Assembly: GCA_003993805.1 (NCBI GenBank)
Contig: RSEF01000027.1
Location: forward strand, 1 to 64,000
Direction of reading: 5' to 3'
From: Himantopus leucocephalus
Lineage: Eukaryota > Chordata > Aves > Charadriiformes > Recurvirostridae
Length of the DNA: 64,000 nucleotides
The notes below the pieces were generated by a model, which searched no databases, had not been told where the DNA came from, and saw only the letters and a program-made list of their open reading frames with translations. This document shows positions 11,160-24,891 of this stretch, piece after piece. The position numbers and the translations under genes were made by a program. Position 1 is the stretch's first letter. Every line of letters starts with the position of its first letter.

Positions 11160-13140
11160 ACAGAACACAGTTTAGAAAAAGAAATTATTTTAATGTAAAT
11201 AACAGTCACACAAAAATAAGCAGTTTCTTGCCGTTTTGACTGATAATGGGAAACAAAGTAACAGAGAAAATAAGTGATAAAGACAAATAGGAAAACTACT
11301 TTGTAAAGATCTTATTTCAGACTGAAAATTCTGTTTTCACCTTATTCTAGTTGTGTCACGGTCTGAAAAATCTGCAAAAGTTATGAGGTATTGTGGGTTG
11401 TTAATGGCAAATTCCCAAATGCAGTAATGCCAAGGGACACTTGTTATTCCAGCAGGAAAAATAAGCAGTGGGACAGCTGTCCCATCTCATATCAGTTCCA
11501 GACAGAGGTTCATCTTTCAGCAGTAGAGCAGAGCAGAGCAGAGCCACAGCCATCTGGAGAAGGTTTATGCACTAGAAGACCTGATTCAGCTATAGAGCGA
11601 AAGCACTTCAAGTGCAGGTGCATCATATCAAACTAGGCTGAATTTACATTTCTAAGAGGCAAAAAGAGATTAATTTTTATTAAATCAAAAAATACTATTT
11701 TATAACTCTCTTCTATCCTCTAAGATTGGTCAGGATGAAAAAATTAGGGTCGACATTAATGCACAGGATATGAAGAAAATTACAGCAGGAAGAATGAATA
11801 GGTAGAAAAACAAGCATGCAGTAAATCTGTTAGTATATCTGTTAGATATAGTGTAACTGAATACCAGATTTTCTTAGGTATTTATTAACTTTCCATTCAT
11901 ACAGTATATTTTGAGATAAGAAGGGCAGAAATTCTACTAATAGCCTCAGCAGTCTGCGTGTAAGAAGTACAAATACAAACTGTCCTGCAGCAAGGTAGGT
12001 GGGAAAATTTCCCGTGATCTTTTGTATTGAAATATGGTTTGTGAAATGGGAATAATTTTTAGTCTATTTTGAAGTGTTACTCTTCTGGATATTCCATCTG
12101 AATGAAATAAAGATATTTCAATATGATTGTCCAGAACTAAGACAGTAGCCTGTGGTCAATAAAGAGAGAAATCCTCTTACAGTATAGTTCATCTCAATTA
12201 CTTTGAACACTGACTATGGGATTAATATGTCCAGATGCATGTGTCTACACTGGGATGGTGTGTGCAACAATATTTAATTTAACAAGTAACACCAGGTCAC
12301 TGGCAGGTCACTTCCTTCTTGTTTCTCAGCCTTGTGTTCTTTTAGCTTCTGAAGGAACTCTTTAACAGAAAAAAAAAGTGCATGCACACACACAGAGAAC
12401 AAAAATCTGCCAACACCTGAAAAAAAAGAGTTATAAAAAGGAGAGAGGAGAGACGAGAGGGAGAGAAAGAAGAGAAATTGATAGGTTTAATAACTAACAG
12501 CGCACTAAAACAAAAATACATTTCTTCTCATGATTTCCTTCAGTATCTGTTATATTTCCTAGGTATGGTATTTGCCATCTTGGGTGATGAAATGGTCATC
12601 CACTCAAGAATTCCTCTCTTTTTCTTTCTTCTTTTTCTTTTTCTTGACTGAAGGTTTCTAAATCATAGCTTGTTTCTGTTGGCTGGAATATCACTTTCTG
12701 ACCCTGCAGGTTTAAAAAAATATTGCCAAGTGAGATAAGCCATAACTTTCAACATTTCCCACAACATTTTTCTGGATATTTCAGTTTTTTATCAAGTTCA
12801 GTATCTTCAAACACTCATCAATCTGTCCAGTTCTTTGAAAATGCATTTTACAGTTTTCCACTGGTTGTGTTGGTCTGGTATAGTCTAAGTCATCAAAACA
12901 TCCTGCTGCAGTTCTGTGTGATGGTTTCCAAACCCAAGGAAATAATTTTGTTAAAAAGTTTGCATAAGACAAAATTAGAAATATACAATAATCTCTCTCA
13001 TAAATTATTATCTGAAGAATGTTCAAGATCTGCTTAAAAAGAAAATAAACAATACCACCATGCAATGGTCGCAATAGCATCTTTATTCTGTAATTAATTG
13101 GTGATGATGGATCAATAATTAAATGTAGTTCTTGATGCTT
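11160..13140. other. AT-rich intergenic stretch
   Basis: Two kilobases of AT-rich sequence with short purine runs (around 12440-12475) and no supportable gene. It may include the noncoding leader of the downstream olfactory receptor, but no leader exon could be chosen. Confidence 0.4.
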
Positions 13141-13178
13141 TATTCCAGACTGTGATTCATGTCCTCTCAGTTTGATAC

Positions 13179-14141
13179 ATGGCAAATGGGGAATGTGGAA
13201 ATAAAACAGTCATCACAACATTTCTGCTCCTGGAATTTGGGAATATCCCAGAAATGCAACCTTTTCTCTTCCTCCTTTTTTTGGTGATCTATGTTGTGAC
13301 TGTGATTTGCAACATCCTCATTTTTGTTTTGGTGGTGGCTGATCGGCATCTCCACAAACCCATGTACTTCTTCCTGTGCAACTTGTCCTGCTTGGAGACC
13401 TGCTACAGCTCTACCATCCTGCCCAGGATGTTGTCCAGCTTTCTGACTGGAGACAAGAGCATTTCTATTGGTGGCTGCATCACACAATTTTATTTCTTTG
13501 GTTCCCTAGCAGTCCCTGAAAGCTTTCTTTTATCAGTGATGTCCTACGATCGGTATTTAGCTGTATGCAAACCCTTTCACTACAGAGCTGTCATGAACAG
13601 CAGATGCTGTTTGCAGCTTGTAGCTTGGTCTTGGATGAATGGTTGCCTTGTTATGGCCATAAGCTGCTTCCTGATTTCACAACATTCCTTCTGTGGTCCC
13701 AAGTTTATCGATCATTTCTTTTGTGATTTCACTCCAGTGATAAAACTTTCCTGCTGTGACACCAGCCTGACTGAGATGTTGGTGTTCATCCTCTCATCAG
13801 TATGTGCACTACCCCCTTTCCTACTAACTCTAGTGTCCTACATGTGTATCATCACCACTGTCCTAAGAATGTCTTCCACCACTGGGATGCAAAAAGCCTT
13901 TTCCACCTGCTTTTCCCACCTCATTGTTATTACAGTTTTTTATGGAAGCTTAATAATTTTTTATGTCCTGCCAAAAACTAGGACTGTAAGAGCACTGAAT
14001 AAATTCTTCTCAGTTTTCTACACTGTTGTGACTCCACTGCTCAACCCGCTCATCTACAGTCTGAGAAATAGAGAGGTGAAGGATGCTCTGAGTAAAGTCA
14101 TCAAGAAATGTGAATATATCCTAAAGGTTAGAAAGTGTTAA
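13179..14141 (+). CDS. Olfactory receptor, class II (OR11A/OR6-like)
   Basis: An uninterrupted 320-residue seven-transmembrane odorant receptor, the usual OR length, expected in the plasma membrane of olfactory sensory neurons and coupling to the Golf/cAMP pathway. Visible hallmarks: N-terminal N-glycosylation site NKT at residue 8; PMYFFLCNLS after TM1, with Cys where most receptors have Ser; SYDRYLAVCKPFHY at the end of TM3; KAFSTCFSHL before TM6; and NPLIYSLRN in TM7. The Cys of ISIGGC pairs with one in the second extracellular loop. Acceptor-like CAGs (13146-13148 and 13168-13170) just before the ATG fit the usual OR structure of a noncoding leader spliced to one coding exon. Subfamily assignment rests on general resemblance only; ligand unknown. 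Confidence 0.93.
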   Translation: MANGECGNKTVITTFLLLEFGNIPEMQPFLFLLFLVIYVVTVICNILIFVLVVADRHLHKPMYFFLCNLSCLETCYSSTILPRMLSSFLTGDKSISIGGCITQFYFFGSLAVPESFLLSVMSYDRYLAVCKPFHYRAVMNSRCCLQLVAWSWMNGCLVMAISCFLISQHSFCGPKFIDHFFCDFTPVIKLSCCDTSLTEMLVFILSSVCALPPFLLTLVSYMCIITTVLRMSSTTGMQKAFSTCFSHLIVITVFYGSLIIFYVLPKTRTVRALNKFFSVFYTVVTPLLNPLIYSLRNREVKDALSKVIKKCEYILKVRKC

Positions 14142-17100
14142 CCATTTTCTTCCCCTAGAAAACAATGAAAGAAAATAGCTTATAATATTTGAGGGAAGAT
14201 TCTCCTCATGTAATTTTTAGCCTTCAGAGCCTGTGTTGCTTATCCTAGACGTTTCACTATCAAATTAGCTAATCTGACCTACCTTAACTGCCCAAGTGAG
14301 GATGAGACATTTTTCTCTGGAAAAGGGTCATGTCTTTTTATGAATTGTACCAGTTGCTTGGGTGACTAGTTCAGATTTCAATGTCTAACTAGTGATTCTC
14401 CAAATCAGCTAATTGCACTCCCAGTCCTCTTCAGAGTGGCCTATTTAACTCTTTAAAAGAGTTGTTGAGGACAGCTGATTCTTAGATGAATAATTTAGAT
14501 TTAAGGAGGTAGCAATTTAATCTCTGTTTTAGAGTAACTATACCAGCATGACTATAATTGTCTCAGTGAATGTGAATGCTACACAGTTGATTGCATAGTT
14601 CTAAGTAACTCTTAATTGGTTATATGTTTTTAGACATTTCATATTCATATTTATTTTTAATTGTCATCTCAGCTGTTTTCAGCCATTTATATGAACTTAC
14701 TTCATAAGTTTTCTCTTCTAGACTCAACACTGATGGCAAATGTGAACACGAGTTCTACAGAGATGCCTTACCCAACGTCCTCTTATAAGGTGATTTTGTA
14801 AGGAAGCAAATAAAAGACATTGCTGCCATCAAGGACACAGAAATAATTAAAAATATCTTGAAAGGTGAAATGTATATTTTGGCTGGGATTCATCTCATCT
14901 TGGTGTAGATACTGCATACAATTACCAACCTCTGAGACAATTGTCTAGGTTGACTTGATAATTGACTAGCTTAGTCTGTTGCATGATTTGGGGCATTGTG
15001 CAAAATAGTAGCCATCTGGATTAACACAAACAATGCAGGAGAAAGCACCTACTTTGTCAATATCAAAGTTTGAGCAGGTGAACCACAAACATGGAGTTAG
15101 TTCTTCATTAATACCTTGGGATGCAAAGATGGCTGAAGAAAGAGAACTGTCTTAAACTTTTTTCCTCAGAAAGATATCCATACATTTTAATGTGAGTAAC
15201 TACAAATGCTTTTCAGCACTTAGCCTGAGATTTTAACATTCCTCTAACATTTTATGGCTGTGATTTAGATGCCTAAGCCACAGCTTGTCACCCTAGAAGT
15301 CTTCAAGAATCAATGGAGAGAAATTTACACAAACTGGTGATTTCTTTGACCTTTCATGGACGTTCATTGCAAGATGGACTGACTCACCCTTTCTGAGAGT
15401 GAAATTTGCTGCAGCAATTTTCTTTAGATGTTTAAGGAGGATGAATTGCTAGGGTAACTCCGCTCTTATATTTCATGATGCCTTGAAAAATATGACCAGA
15501 GGATTCTACAGAGTTCTGTGGGGAAGTCTCTCTTTCCATGTAACAAGACCTTTGCTGATTCTCCAAAACTGACATTTCTGAAGATGTCAAAATTTTCACT
15601 TTGCCAAAATATGTGCTTGGAATTGGTATTTAAACCCCATACAGCTTAGGGTAATCTTCTTGAAGCTTTTTTTAACTGGGGGCTAGGACTTATCTAAGCA
15701 AACCAAGTGCCTCCAATATAGCCTGCACTGAAGCTAGTCACTCTGAGATTCCCCTTTGAGTTGGTGAGGAGAAAAACATGGTTCAGATGGCTGAGCTGAC
15801 CTTTTTTAGACATTGAAGGAGCAATCCACCAGCAAAAACAAAATCATCTAGTGTGCAAAATAACTGCCTGAACATAAACAACTACTGCCTTTGCAGATAC
15901 CCAGGGGTATCCAAGGCAACTGCCTGAGGCTTACATATATAACACAGAACATAAGGGAAACCTACACCCTTATGAATTGACAGCTGAAGACCAGGTAAGA
16001 TACCACCCAGCACCTAATGATACATCTATGTTTAGGAAACTGATTGTCTCCTTAGCACCTTTTCAGACAGTTTGCATCATTCTGTGTGGCTTCTAACTGC
16101 ATAGACAAAAGTCTCCCTGACTTTAGACATACCTTTGTGTGTACCTCACATCCTCTAGAAGATCCAAAATGATACTTGTCACCTGCCTGTGCACTTGAAT
16201 TGTTCCTCTGTTTCTTCTTACCTGGACAGCTCATTACACTCCTGGAAGCACTAATCAAAGACCATAACATAAGATGTGAGCATTCATTAATCACCTCACA
16301 GAATGAAAAACAAAGTCAAATTTATCATCATCATTGGTTATCCATATGTTTGAAGAATGTGTGGCATGTTTAACGTAACAAATTCATTAATTCCATAAAT
16401 AAGTTACTTGTACTTGTTGTATGATCAGGTGCTCTGAGTAGAGGAACAGTCCAAATCCATCAGACTGAATTTATTTATGAGGAATCTCATTTGCAAGGTA
16501 AACAGGACTTGAGTGCTCAGTACCTTTGTGGTGTGTGCCTTAATGGCACATCAGTGAGGGTGGATTCTACAGGAAAATTGTGGTGGGGAGTAGCTGTTCT
16601 GTAGAGCTCTGCACAACAGTCTACCACCTGCAACTGAAATACATGGATCCTTATTAATTACAATACTTAAAATGGAATAATTAGGTCCCTTACATACCAT
16701 GGCATGTAAAATGTGATTAGCACCCTAAATCTGGAGCTTAGAATGAAATCTAATGAAGGAAATTATTTCACCTCCCTTTGAACACAACAAATTCATATTT
16801 CTCAGATGAAGCTCCTTATCCTATAATCCCTTTGTAGTTGAGGGATATAACCGGGCATTCTCAAGGCCCATCCTTGACTACAAACCTGACTTTGTGATAG
16901 AATTCAGATTAAAATAGCTGAGATAAATTTGGCACTGGACTAAATGAGGCGCCCGAAAACAGTTGCCACAACAAAGGTGCCTAGTAGTATTTGCTATGCT
17001 CTAAGGTATTCTACTTGCCTTCCAGATGCTGCTCCAGAAATATGTAGTTCTCCAAAAAGTTGTGTCCTATCTTCCTGCCATGTGTAATTTGTTTTAGATG

Positions 17101-17170
17101 CTTATGTTTAAGAAATTGAACCCAGCTCTATTGTTGTCTGGCTCTTCAGACCCGACTGACTGCATTATTG
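14142..17170. other. Intergenic, no gene seen
   Basis: Three kilobases of AT-rich sequence 3' of the olfactory receptor. ORFs are short and without motifs. Old unrecognised repeats are likely but none could be named. Confidence 0.4.
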
Positions 17171-17985
17171 TCAGAGTCCAGCTTGTCTGACCAGGTTCTT
17201 TTAGACATTCACATGAGAAGGGTATTAAACATTAGTTTAGTATAAAATTTACCTATTTGAAGATATTTGACATTACATGGGATTTTGATTTAACAGAGCA
17301 ATACAGCAATATACTGAAATCACAGCACAAGCATAATATAGCAATTGCAATATACAGTTAACGCAATATACAATTAACACAATATACAGTTAAAGCAATA
17401 TACAGTTAATACAATACAAATGTGATACCCATTACCAGTCTCTCTATGCTCACCATCACCATGCTGGGCATCCCCAGTCACCAGGAAGGAATACATGGGC
17501 TAAAGTCAGCTTAAGCCCATCACTCTCTTCAAAGTTCATTTTATTAGCTATCAAGTTGTCAGTTCATTAGCTGTCAAGTTGTTATAGTTTCTGTTGGGCA
17601 TACACTCCCTTTATCCCCCCGCCATCCTTGTTTGGCTAGATCAGGAAGACATTACCCTCTACTAATTATATCAGGGAGGGCTATGTATACAACCTGATGA
17701 CACGCTGGTACAGCTGTATATGTAAAACACTGTCTTCCTTGTGTTGAGAAAAGTTCGGCTTACTTTACAATAATTGTTGGTCATTCCTTACATTCTTTCC
17801 TTAGCTCATCACTCTTGCCCATCTTCAATGAGCCTTCTTCCATTGTGGAGGTGTGTTGGTCCATCACAATTATCTAGGACACCAATTTACAGACAGAAGA
17901 GTTCAATTAGATGGCCATTGCACACAACCACACCTTATTTTTACACAGAGACATCTTAATTTTGATCTAATGTCTTCCCAAACAT
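17171..17985. mobile_element. Possible degenerate LTR
   Basis: Opens TGTCAGAGTCCAGCTTGTC and contains an internal minisatellite (17330-17415), a structure seen in some avian LTRs, but the far end and target duplication are not clear. Listed as a possibility only. Confidence 0.3.
17295..17420 (+). repeat. Minisatellite, unit about GCAATATACAGTTAA
   Basis: At least five imperfect copies of a 15-20 base unit (ATATAGCAATTGC, AATATACAGTTAAC, GCAATATACAATTAAC, ACAATATACAGTTAAA, GCAATATACAGTTAAT) run head to tail. It is flanked by nonrepeated sequence. Confidence 0.8.
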
Positions 17986-18367
17986 GGCTGGAGATAAATA
18001 AGATTAAATCCACCATGAGTTTGCAGTTGCCACACGACATGGTTGTGGGGCTCCGATAGGTCCTGTGTTATAATATATGTGGCAGTGCTATGCAGATGTT
18101 GTGGATGTGCTAGCTACATACACATACTGAACTGAACTGGGTTCCTACTCAATGCAGTTGGAGGAGGATGGGATTCAGCTAGTACTTATGGAGGTAAACA
18201 GTTGTCCAGACTTAGGTATTGAGCACACTTTTAGCTGCCCTAAGATACCTAAACTGTCCTCCATCTGCTAATCCAAAAGGTCTCTATTTTTTCTGTAGGT
18301 CCTGTACCATTCTAACCATGTTACATAGATGTGTACCCTGGTGCATCTCAAATGACATGATTGCTCG

Positions 18368-18910
18368 TTGTTATGGTTTGAGAGACCCATAACAATTTAT
18401 TGTCATTTAGACAATCATTCTATCACCCAATGACCCCTCCCCGCCTGGGAAAAGGAATTAGGAAAAACAAGGAAACTCGGGAGTTGAAGTATAAACAGAT
18501 TTAATAGAGTAAGATTAGGTAATTAACATTAATAGCACTAAAGAACCAATATTGATCCCGATACCAATACAGAATATGCAAAGATTATACTCAGCCAATT
18601 CCATCAGTAGGAAGCTGTGCACTCCCAGCAGTGGACAGCAAATGTCGGACACTGCAAGCACTATGGCTTCGGGAGGAAGGGAAGGCCTCAGGAGTCCGGC
18701 ACCGGGCACAAAGTTCTCAGGATCACAGCCTTCAAGGGAGGGAGAGAACTTCACAGCACACTTTCTGATTTATAGTGAATGTGACGTTGATGGTATGAAA
18801 TAATCCTGTTGGCCAGCTTGGGTCAAGTGCCCGGGTCTCGCTGCTCCTCATCCCTGCACCTGGCAAGCTTGGAAACACTGAGACCTTGAAACCCACACAC
18901 TGTAGCTGGC
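18368..18910. mobile_element. Probable solo LTR
   Basis: The segment from TGTTATGGTTTGAGAGACCC to about AAACCCACACA has the make-up of an avian ERV LTR: an A/T-rich block with GATTTAATAGAGTAAG near the start and a GC-rich body. It shares this layout with the LTRs at 10561 and 27256. Borders are approximate and no target duplication was found. Confidence 0.5.
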
Positions 18911-20385
18911 TAGAAAGTAAATATTTTCACAAGTTCAGACACTAGAGTCTTCTAAAAGTGCAATCTTCCCAAGTATTAGAAGAGAAATCAGTCTTGTGTC
19001 GTTCAAACCAGGACACCCATGTTTAGGCAGCTGAATCCCACACTCTGGCTGGAGACATATGAAAGTAGGTGAGATGATGAGCATCACTTGCTTACTTCTA
19101 GTTGCTGTGTGATGCCCTGCACTTCTCAGTTCAGCTTTACACACTTGTACAAGACTTCAAAGAGGAAACATGGATATTCATCTCTTCATGGCTACAAAGG
19201 TCCCCTGTCCCAAAATATGTCTTAAAGACTCTGGATACTTTTGTTGATACATGGTGAACGTTGAATCTTATCTGAAATTGTTTCTGGAGCAACATCCCTG
19301 TGTTCTCCTTGATATTGAGAATCCCTCCGAACTGTGTTAGTGAGGTTTTTTTCACTTGCTTTCTTCACTTCGCTGTGGTATTTTTGGGTGCGATTCAGCT
19401 TATTTTAGGAATTCATAATGTGAGATTGTGAAGCCTCCCTTTATAGTAAGATGAAATAAATGATCGCTTAGAGGCTGTGATTCATTTGACCAGCCCTGAA
19501 CCCAGATTTAAGTTCAAAGAAACACGTAAATGCATGAATATAGGTGCCTATAATGAAGGTATGTGAGCTATTTCCCTGTGTGCTGGGAAATTAAACCTTT
19601 TTTTCTTAGCCAAAGGAGCTAAATTCAATACAATCACTCTGGAGACTGGCTCATCTGATGAATTAGAGGTTTCTACTTCAGGGCAACTGTGAAAGCTCTC
19701 CAACCTCCACTGGGTAGAAAGTTACCCAAACATAGGCATCTAATGCCACTTAAGATGCCTGAGAATGTTGGAGACAACCACACAGGGCAAGAAGATTAAC
19801 ATAAGAAACTGATACCCTCCTGGAGATGTGGAGAAATATGCTTGTGTCATGTCAGCATCAATGGGTTTATTGACAGGTACAGCTGCAAACAGATAAATAT
19901 CTGATGCTAAATTTTGGCTCTTCTAGGGAATCCCACCTTGCTTTCAGATGACATAACAGCTTTCTTTGCGTTCTATGTCATATATGTCAGCTGGATGCGG
20001 ACTAGAGCAACTGATTCTTGTCTTTTTGGTATGTTAGGGGACTACCAATCTTTTCATTTTCAATGACCTGATGCAAACTCTAGAGGTGGGATTCCTCTGA
20101 CAAGTCTAACTTTCTATGCCATACACTCAGTTTGTGTCAGCATAGGCTAGCTCCCTTTTTTAGTAAATGGAGAGACACAGGCACTTGAAGAGTATCTGAC
20201 TAAATGTAAAGATCTAGTTTAGGGTGAGATGCATCAATCCCTGTTCCTGTCCCTTAGTTCCTAAGAAGCAAGGAGACCATTGAAGAGATGGAGGTGTCTG
20301 TATTATGACTGTCTCCATTTACTTGAAGGACAACCATCTTAGATACCATAAAGTGTATCCTGGTGTGGATGACCTAATGTCGTTG
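18911..20385. other. Intergenic, no gene seen
   Basis: Unique-looking AT-rich sequence. Short ORFs only, with no recognisable motif or RNA gene. Confidence 0.4.
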
Positions 20386-20738
20386 TAGAGATGGACACGA
20401 CACTGTACATCAAGTTGCAGCAATCCTTTTTATTTTACAAGCAGTGCTTTTTTATATGCCTTTTCCCGGATGCTCGTCTATGCATATACTCTACCGTTCT
20501 ACTTTTGTCCAATCCACTCTCACATTGCGCGCCAACCAGCCAATACAATTGTTGATCACGCACTGTTCATGCTCTGGTCAAAGCCAGGATGTTTGCCAAC
20601 CGTTAGAATGTTTATCACGGTTTGTTCAGCTCTTCTCAGGACTTTCCAGTCTCTTCAAGGATACACAGATATCTGCTCAAGGTCAATGTTAAACTTGCAT
20701 TCTGATCCCTCAGACCAGCCGAGGTCTCCCACAACCTA
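20386..20738 (-). mobile_element. Possible short LTR
   Basis: Read on the minus strand the block starts TGTGGGAGACCTCGGC and ends GTCCATCTCTACA, the TG...CA ends of an LTR. It has TATA-like and A-rich sequence (TTTTTTATATGCC on plus) inside. Flanking bases do not give a convincing target duplication, so identity is tentative. Confidence 0.45.
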
Positions 20739-21084
20739 AATTGTTTTTTGACAGCTTGTCTAAATCTTCCTACAATGAGTGGGGAAAGATGTTCTTCCAG
20801 AGGGTGAGACTCTCATAAATAGTTTAAAATATATCACCAAAAGGCCAGCCAAGAAAAAAAGTTAATCAATTGAAAAGTCTCTTACCATGCCTATAAACAC
20901 CATCTAGCCCTCTAATAAACACTCACCATCCTTGGTTCCCATCAGAACAAGACCTAAGCAAAAATATGAAATAAAATAACCCATTGCTAGAGAAAAGAAG
21001 ACCCATAAATCTCTCATGCTCTGATTTGTAATTTTTCTACCTCTACAGAAAAGTAAAAATAAATGGACTTTAAATATGATGAGG

Positions 21085-22200
21085 CAGAATTTCTTTAATC
21101 CCTTCAAGGGACATCGATGTAATTTACCTCAACTTTAGTAAGGCTTTCAACATTGTCTCCCAAAGCATTCTTACATGCATTAGGATGTTATGGTCCTGGT
21201 GGCTGGACAATTAGGTTGCTAAAAGTCTGGCTGGATGGTTGGGCTTGGACAACAGTAATTAACTGGTCATACTCTACCTGGAGGCTGATAACAAGTGGAG
21301 TACTGCAGGAATCTACACTAGGACCTGTCCTGTTTAACATCTTGACTTGGAGGATGTTGCAGAATACTTTTCTGTAAAGTTTGCAGATGACACAAAACTG
21401 GGGAGACCAGTTGATAGACTTGAAGATCAGGCTGCCATTCAGTAGGATTTTGGCAGGCAGAAGGAATAGGGGACAACAAGACCTGCACAAAATGTAACAA
21501 GAAATAATCCTGGGCAAAAATACAGACTGGATACTGATTGTCATGGTAGCAGCTCTTCAAAAATGTGCCTGGAGACCTTGCAAACAGCAAGATGAATATG
21601 AATCAGCAGTGTCTGCTGGTAGCAAAGAAAGCGAACAGCATTCTGGGTTGTGTTAATGGGCGCATAGTCAGTAGACAGAAGGAAAAGATTGTCTCTCTTT
21701 AGTTGGAATTCATTAGTCCACTTCTAGACTAATGCATCCAGTTTTGGGTCCCAAAATCAGTAAAGACATCATGAAAATAGACTGAGTTGAGCAGAGTGCC
21801 ACCAAGAAAGTCAGGGAGCTTGAGCACATGTGCTATGAGGAGAAATTGAGGGAACTGGGATTGTTCAGCCTGGAGAGAAGCCTAATAGTAGCTTTTCAGT
21901 ACCCAGAGAGTTGCCATGAAGAAAATATAGCCATGTTCTTTACAGTGGTGCATGGTGGGAGGATGAAAGACAATGAGCATAAGTTGAAATAAAAAAGGTT
22001 CTGACTGATTACAAGGAAATATTTTCTGAAACATTGGAGCAGGTTTCCCAGAGAGGCTGTGCAGATGTCCATCCTGTGAGAGTTTTAAGTTCCAACTGGA
22101 TAAAGTCGTGACTGACCAGATCTTGTAGCTGACCCCACTTTGAGCAGGCAGCTGGACTAGAGCTCCTGGAGATCCTTTCCAACACTCTATCCTGGGTGCT
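21085..22200 (+). mobile_element. CR1 LINE fragment with decayed reverse transcriptase
   Basis: Plus-strand translation gives the CR1 reverse-transcriptase stretch DVIYLNFSKAFNIVS, an old form of YLDFSKAFDTVS, followed by the 3' non-RT part (CTGGAGAGAAGCCTAATAG). Stops and frameshifts break it throughout. It is dead sequence. Confidence 0.85.
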
Positions 22201-22504
22201 GTAAAAGTTTTATATGAAATTAGCCTTAGCTAGTTTGGAAATGACTGGTTGGATAAAAGCATGATATTTAAAGAGACAGATTTTAATTTGACCTTTAATA
22301 GTGCTAACTTGGAGCACTGCTATTGACTTCTGACTAAAAACATAATCATTTTTAACTGTTGTAAATTCATATTGGTGGGAGAAATTTCTATAAATTATTT
22401 TCAAAGAGAAAAAGCCCTTTGACTTTTATTATTATTCAGAAAATCTTCATTAAGTCATAGTCATAATATGATTTATAGCAGCTTGTAACAGGTTAATACA
22501 GCCT

Positions 22505-22812
22505 TATAGCTACCCGTCAGTACCTAAAGGGGACCTATAGGAAAGATGGGCAGGGACCCTTTATCAGGAAGTGTAGTGATAGGACGAGGGGGAATGGTTT
22601 TAAACTGAAAGAGAGCAGACTTAGATTAGGTATTAGGAAGAAATTCTTGACTGTGAGGGTGGTGAGACACTGGAACAATTTGTGGATGCCCCATCCCTGG
22701 AGGTGTTCAAGGCCAGGTTGGAGGGGCTTTGAGCAACATGGTCTAGTGAGAGGTGTTCCATCTTTAAGATCCCTTCCAACTCTAACCATTCTATGGTTCT
22801 ATGATTCTACAA
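22505..22812 (+). mobile_element. CR1 3' end
   Basis: Short 5'-truncated CR1 ending in the avian tip CATTCTATGGTTCTATGATTCT. Confidence 0.9.
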
Positions 22813-23283
22813 CAAAAAGCTGAAAACTTTTGTTTTGGGGAAAAAGCTCCTAGACAATCAATTTCCTTGTGGCACCTTTCATCTCTTTGTTTCTCATGCT
22901 GTAAATGACTGGATTAATCACTAGAGGTAACACTGAATAGAGAACATTCACAGTGAGCTCCAGAAATGATGGGGCTGGGGGAAAAGGGGACTGATGTCAG
23001 TATGACAGACAAGGATCCTAGTGGAAATGAATAAGATCATCACACCAAGATGAGGAAGGCATGTGACATAGGCCTTGTGCCAGCGATGCTGAAGGAATTT
23101 CACACTAAGGAACATGTTCCTGACGTTCAGAGGGAACCTCCTGTGTTTCAGTTTCTGCCTATTGCTTCTTATCTTGTCACTGGGCACCACTGACAAGAGT
23201 CTCACTTTGTCTTTTTCATTCTCTCCCATCAGATGTTTATACACGTTGACAAGATACTCGCCGAACCTTCTCTTCTCCCGGCT

Positions 23284-23880
23284 AAATCATAGAATCATAG
23301 AATGGTTTAGGTTGGAAAAGACCTTGAAGATCATCGAGTTCTAACCCCCCTGCCACAGGCAGGGACACCTCCCAGCAGACCAGGTTGCCCAAGGCCCCAT
23401 CCAGCCTGGCCTTAAACACCTCCAGGGATAGGGCCTCAACAACTTCTCTGGGCAACCTGTTCCAGTGTCTCACCACCCTCAAAGTGAAAAATTTCTTCCT
23501 AATGTTTAATCTAAATCTCCCCTCTTCCAGTTTGAAGCCAATCCCCCTCATCCTGTCACTGCATGCCCTTGTAAAAAGTCCTTCCCCAGTTCTCGTGTAG
23601 GCCCCCTTTAGGTACCGGAAGGCCACAATAATGTCTCCCCAGAGTCTTATCTTCTCCAGGCTGAGAAGAGCCCAGATGGCCCCAGCTTTCTCAACCTTTC
23701 CTCACAGATGATGAAGACTGCTCCAGTCCTTCATCACCTCCATTGGCCCTTCATTAGATTCTCTCTGTCTCATACGTCTATGCCTTTCTTGTACTGGGGA
23801 GCCCAGAGCTGGATGCAGTGCTCCAGGTGCGGCCTCACCATTTTGCACTGTAACCTCTACCTACACATACAGAAGCATCA
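23284..23880 (-). mobile_element. CR1 3' end, minus strand
   Basis: Begins on plus with AATCATAGAATCATAGAATG, the complement of the CR1 tip, and continues with recognisable CR1 sequence (GGGCAACCTGTTCCAGTGTC). 5' truncated, as usual for CR1. Confidence 0.92.
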
Positions 23881-24791
23881 GTTCCAGAGAGCAATCTCTG
23901 GCTAACCCTTGGGTACTGGGTGGCACCTTTGTACAGTCTCTGAACTCTTCTGCAGTAATCTGGCCAGGTAAATGTCATTTGCTGAAACACAGACATCTGG
24001 AGCCATTTGAGATGGCCAAGGTTAACAGCATGGAGCTGGCACATACATCACAGGATTCAGAATACAATTGTACCCATACAGAGCAACAGCTGAAGGCGAG
24101 GCAGGATATTCCCTGTGTCTAAAATGCCATGAGAAGCTCCATAATTCAATGTTCCCTGTCCACATCAAGCTCCATAATAGTGCCATAAATGATGACAGCT
24201 AATCAGAAAATGGCAGTGCAGTTGGAAAGGACTACTCATCAACAAGGCATTCTCTACCCAATCCTATAAGTAGGGACACTTAAGGACATAGAGGGTTGCC
24301 CAGAATTCCAGAAAGACATTGCGAAGGAAACCTACAACTCTGCAACAGGAATCAGGACCATCTCTCAAACACCCAGAGAACCTGAGTACCAGAGGGAACC
24401 CAGTTGACTTCAGCAGGAAGCGTTTTCCATCTCCTAACTATTGAGTGACTCACAATCCCAAGGTTCATTCCAACAGACACTGCAGTGCCTTAGGTAGCAT
24501 TTAGCACTAGATGAGGACATCCAAATGTGCATGTTTCATGAGAGAATCTCCATGCCACCCTCGGAATCTGAATTCACAATGTCATCAGTTGGGATTTAGT
24601 CACTGCCGTGGCTGAGTTCAGAAAACAGTTCATCCAGCCAGACATTGTCTGCTTGGGCAGTGCTGAACAACTCTCAGTTGCAGTGTCTGTGTTCTGAAGC
24701 TCTCCCATGACCAGAAGGGGAGTTCAGGCATCCACACCACATCAGGCATACTGTTGCATTAAGGGACAAGGTAGTTTGGCAGAAAATAAAC
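23881..24791. other. Intergenic, no gene seen
   Basis: No supportable gene or repeat. It ends at a 100-N assembly gap (24792-24891). Confidence 0.4.
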
Positions 24792-24891
24792 NNNNNNNNN
24801 NNNNNNNNNNNNNNNNNNNNNNNNNNNNNNNNNNNNNNNNNNNNNNNNNNNNNNNNNNNNNNNNNNNNNNNNNNNNNNNNNNNNNNNNNNN
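24792..24891. other. Assembly gap (100 N)
   Basis: Exactly 100 N, the convention for a gap of unknown size. CR1-like sequence (GTTTAGATTGCATATTAGG) resumes on its right side. Confidence 0.99.

Noticed and set aside
17295..17420. CRISPR-like repeat array
   Set aside because: Repeats are contiguous and degenerate with no spacers, in a vertebrate genome; it is a minisatellite.
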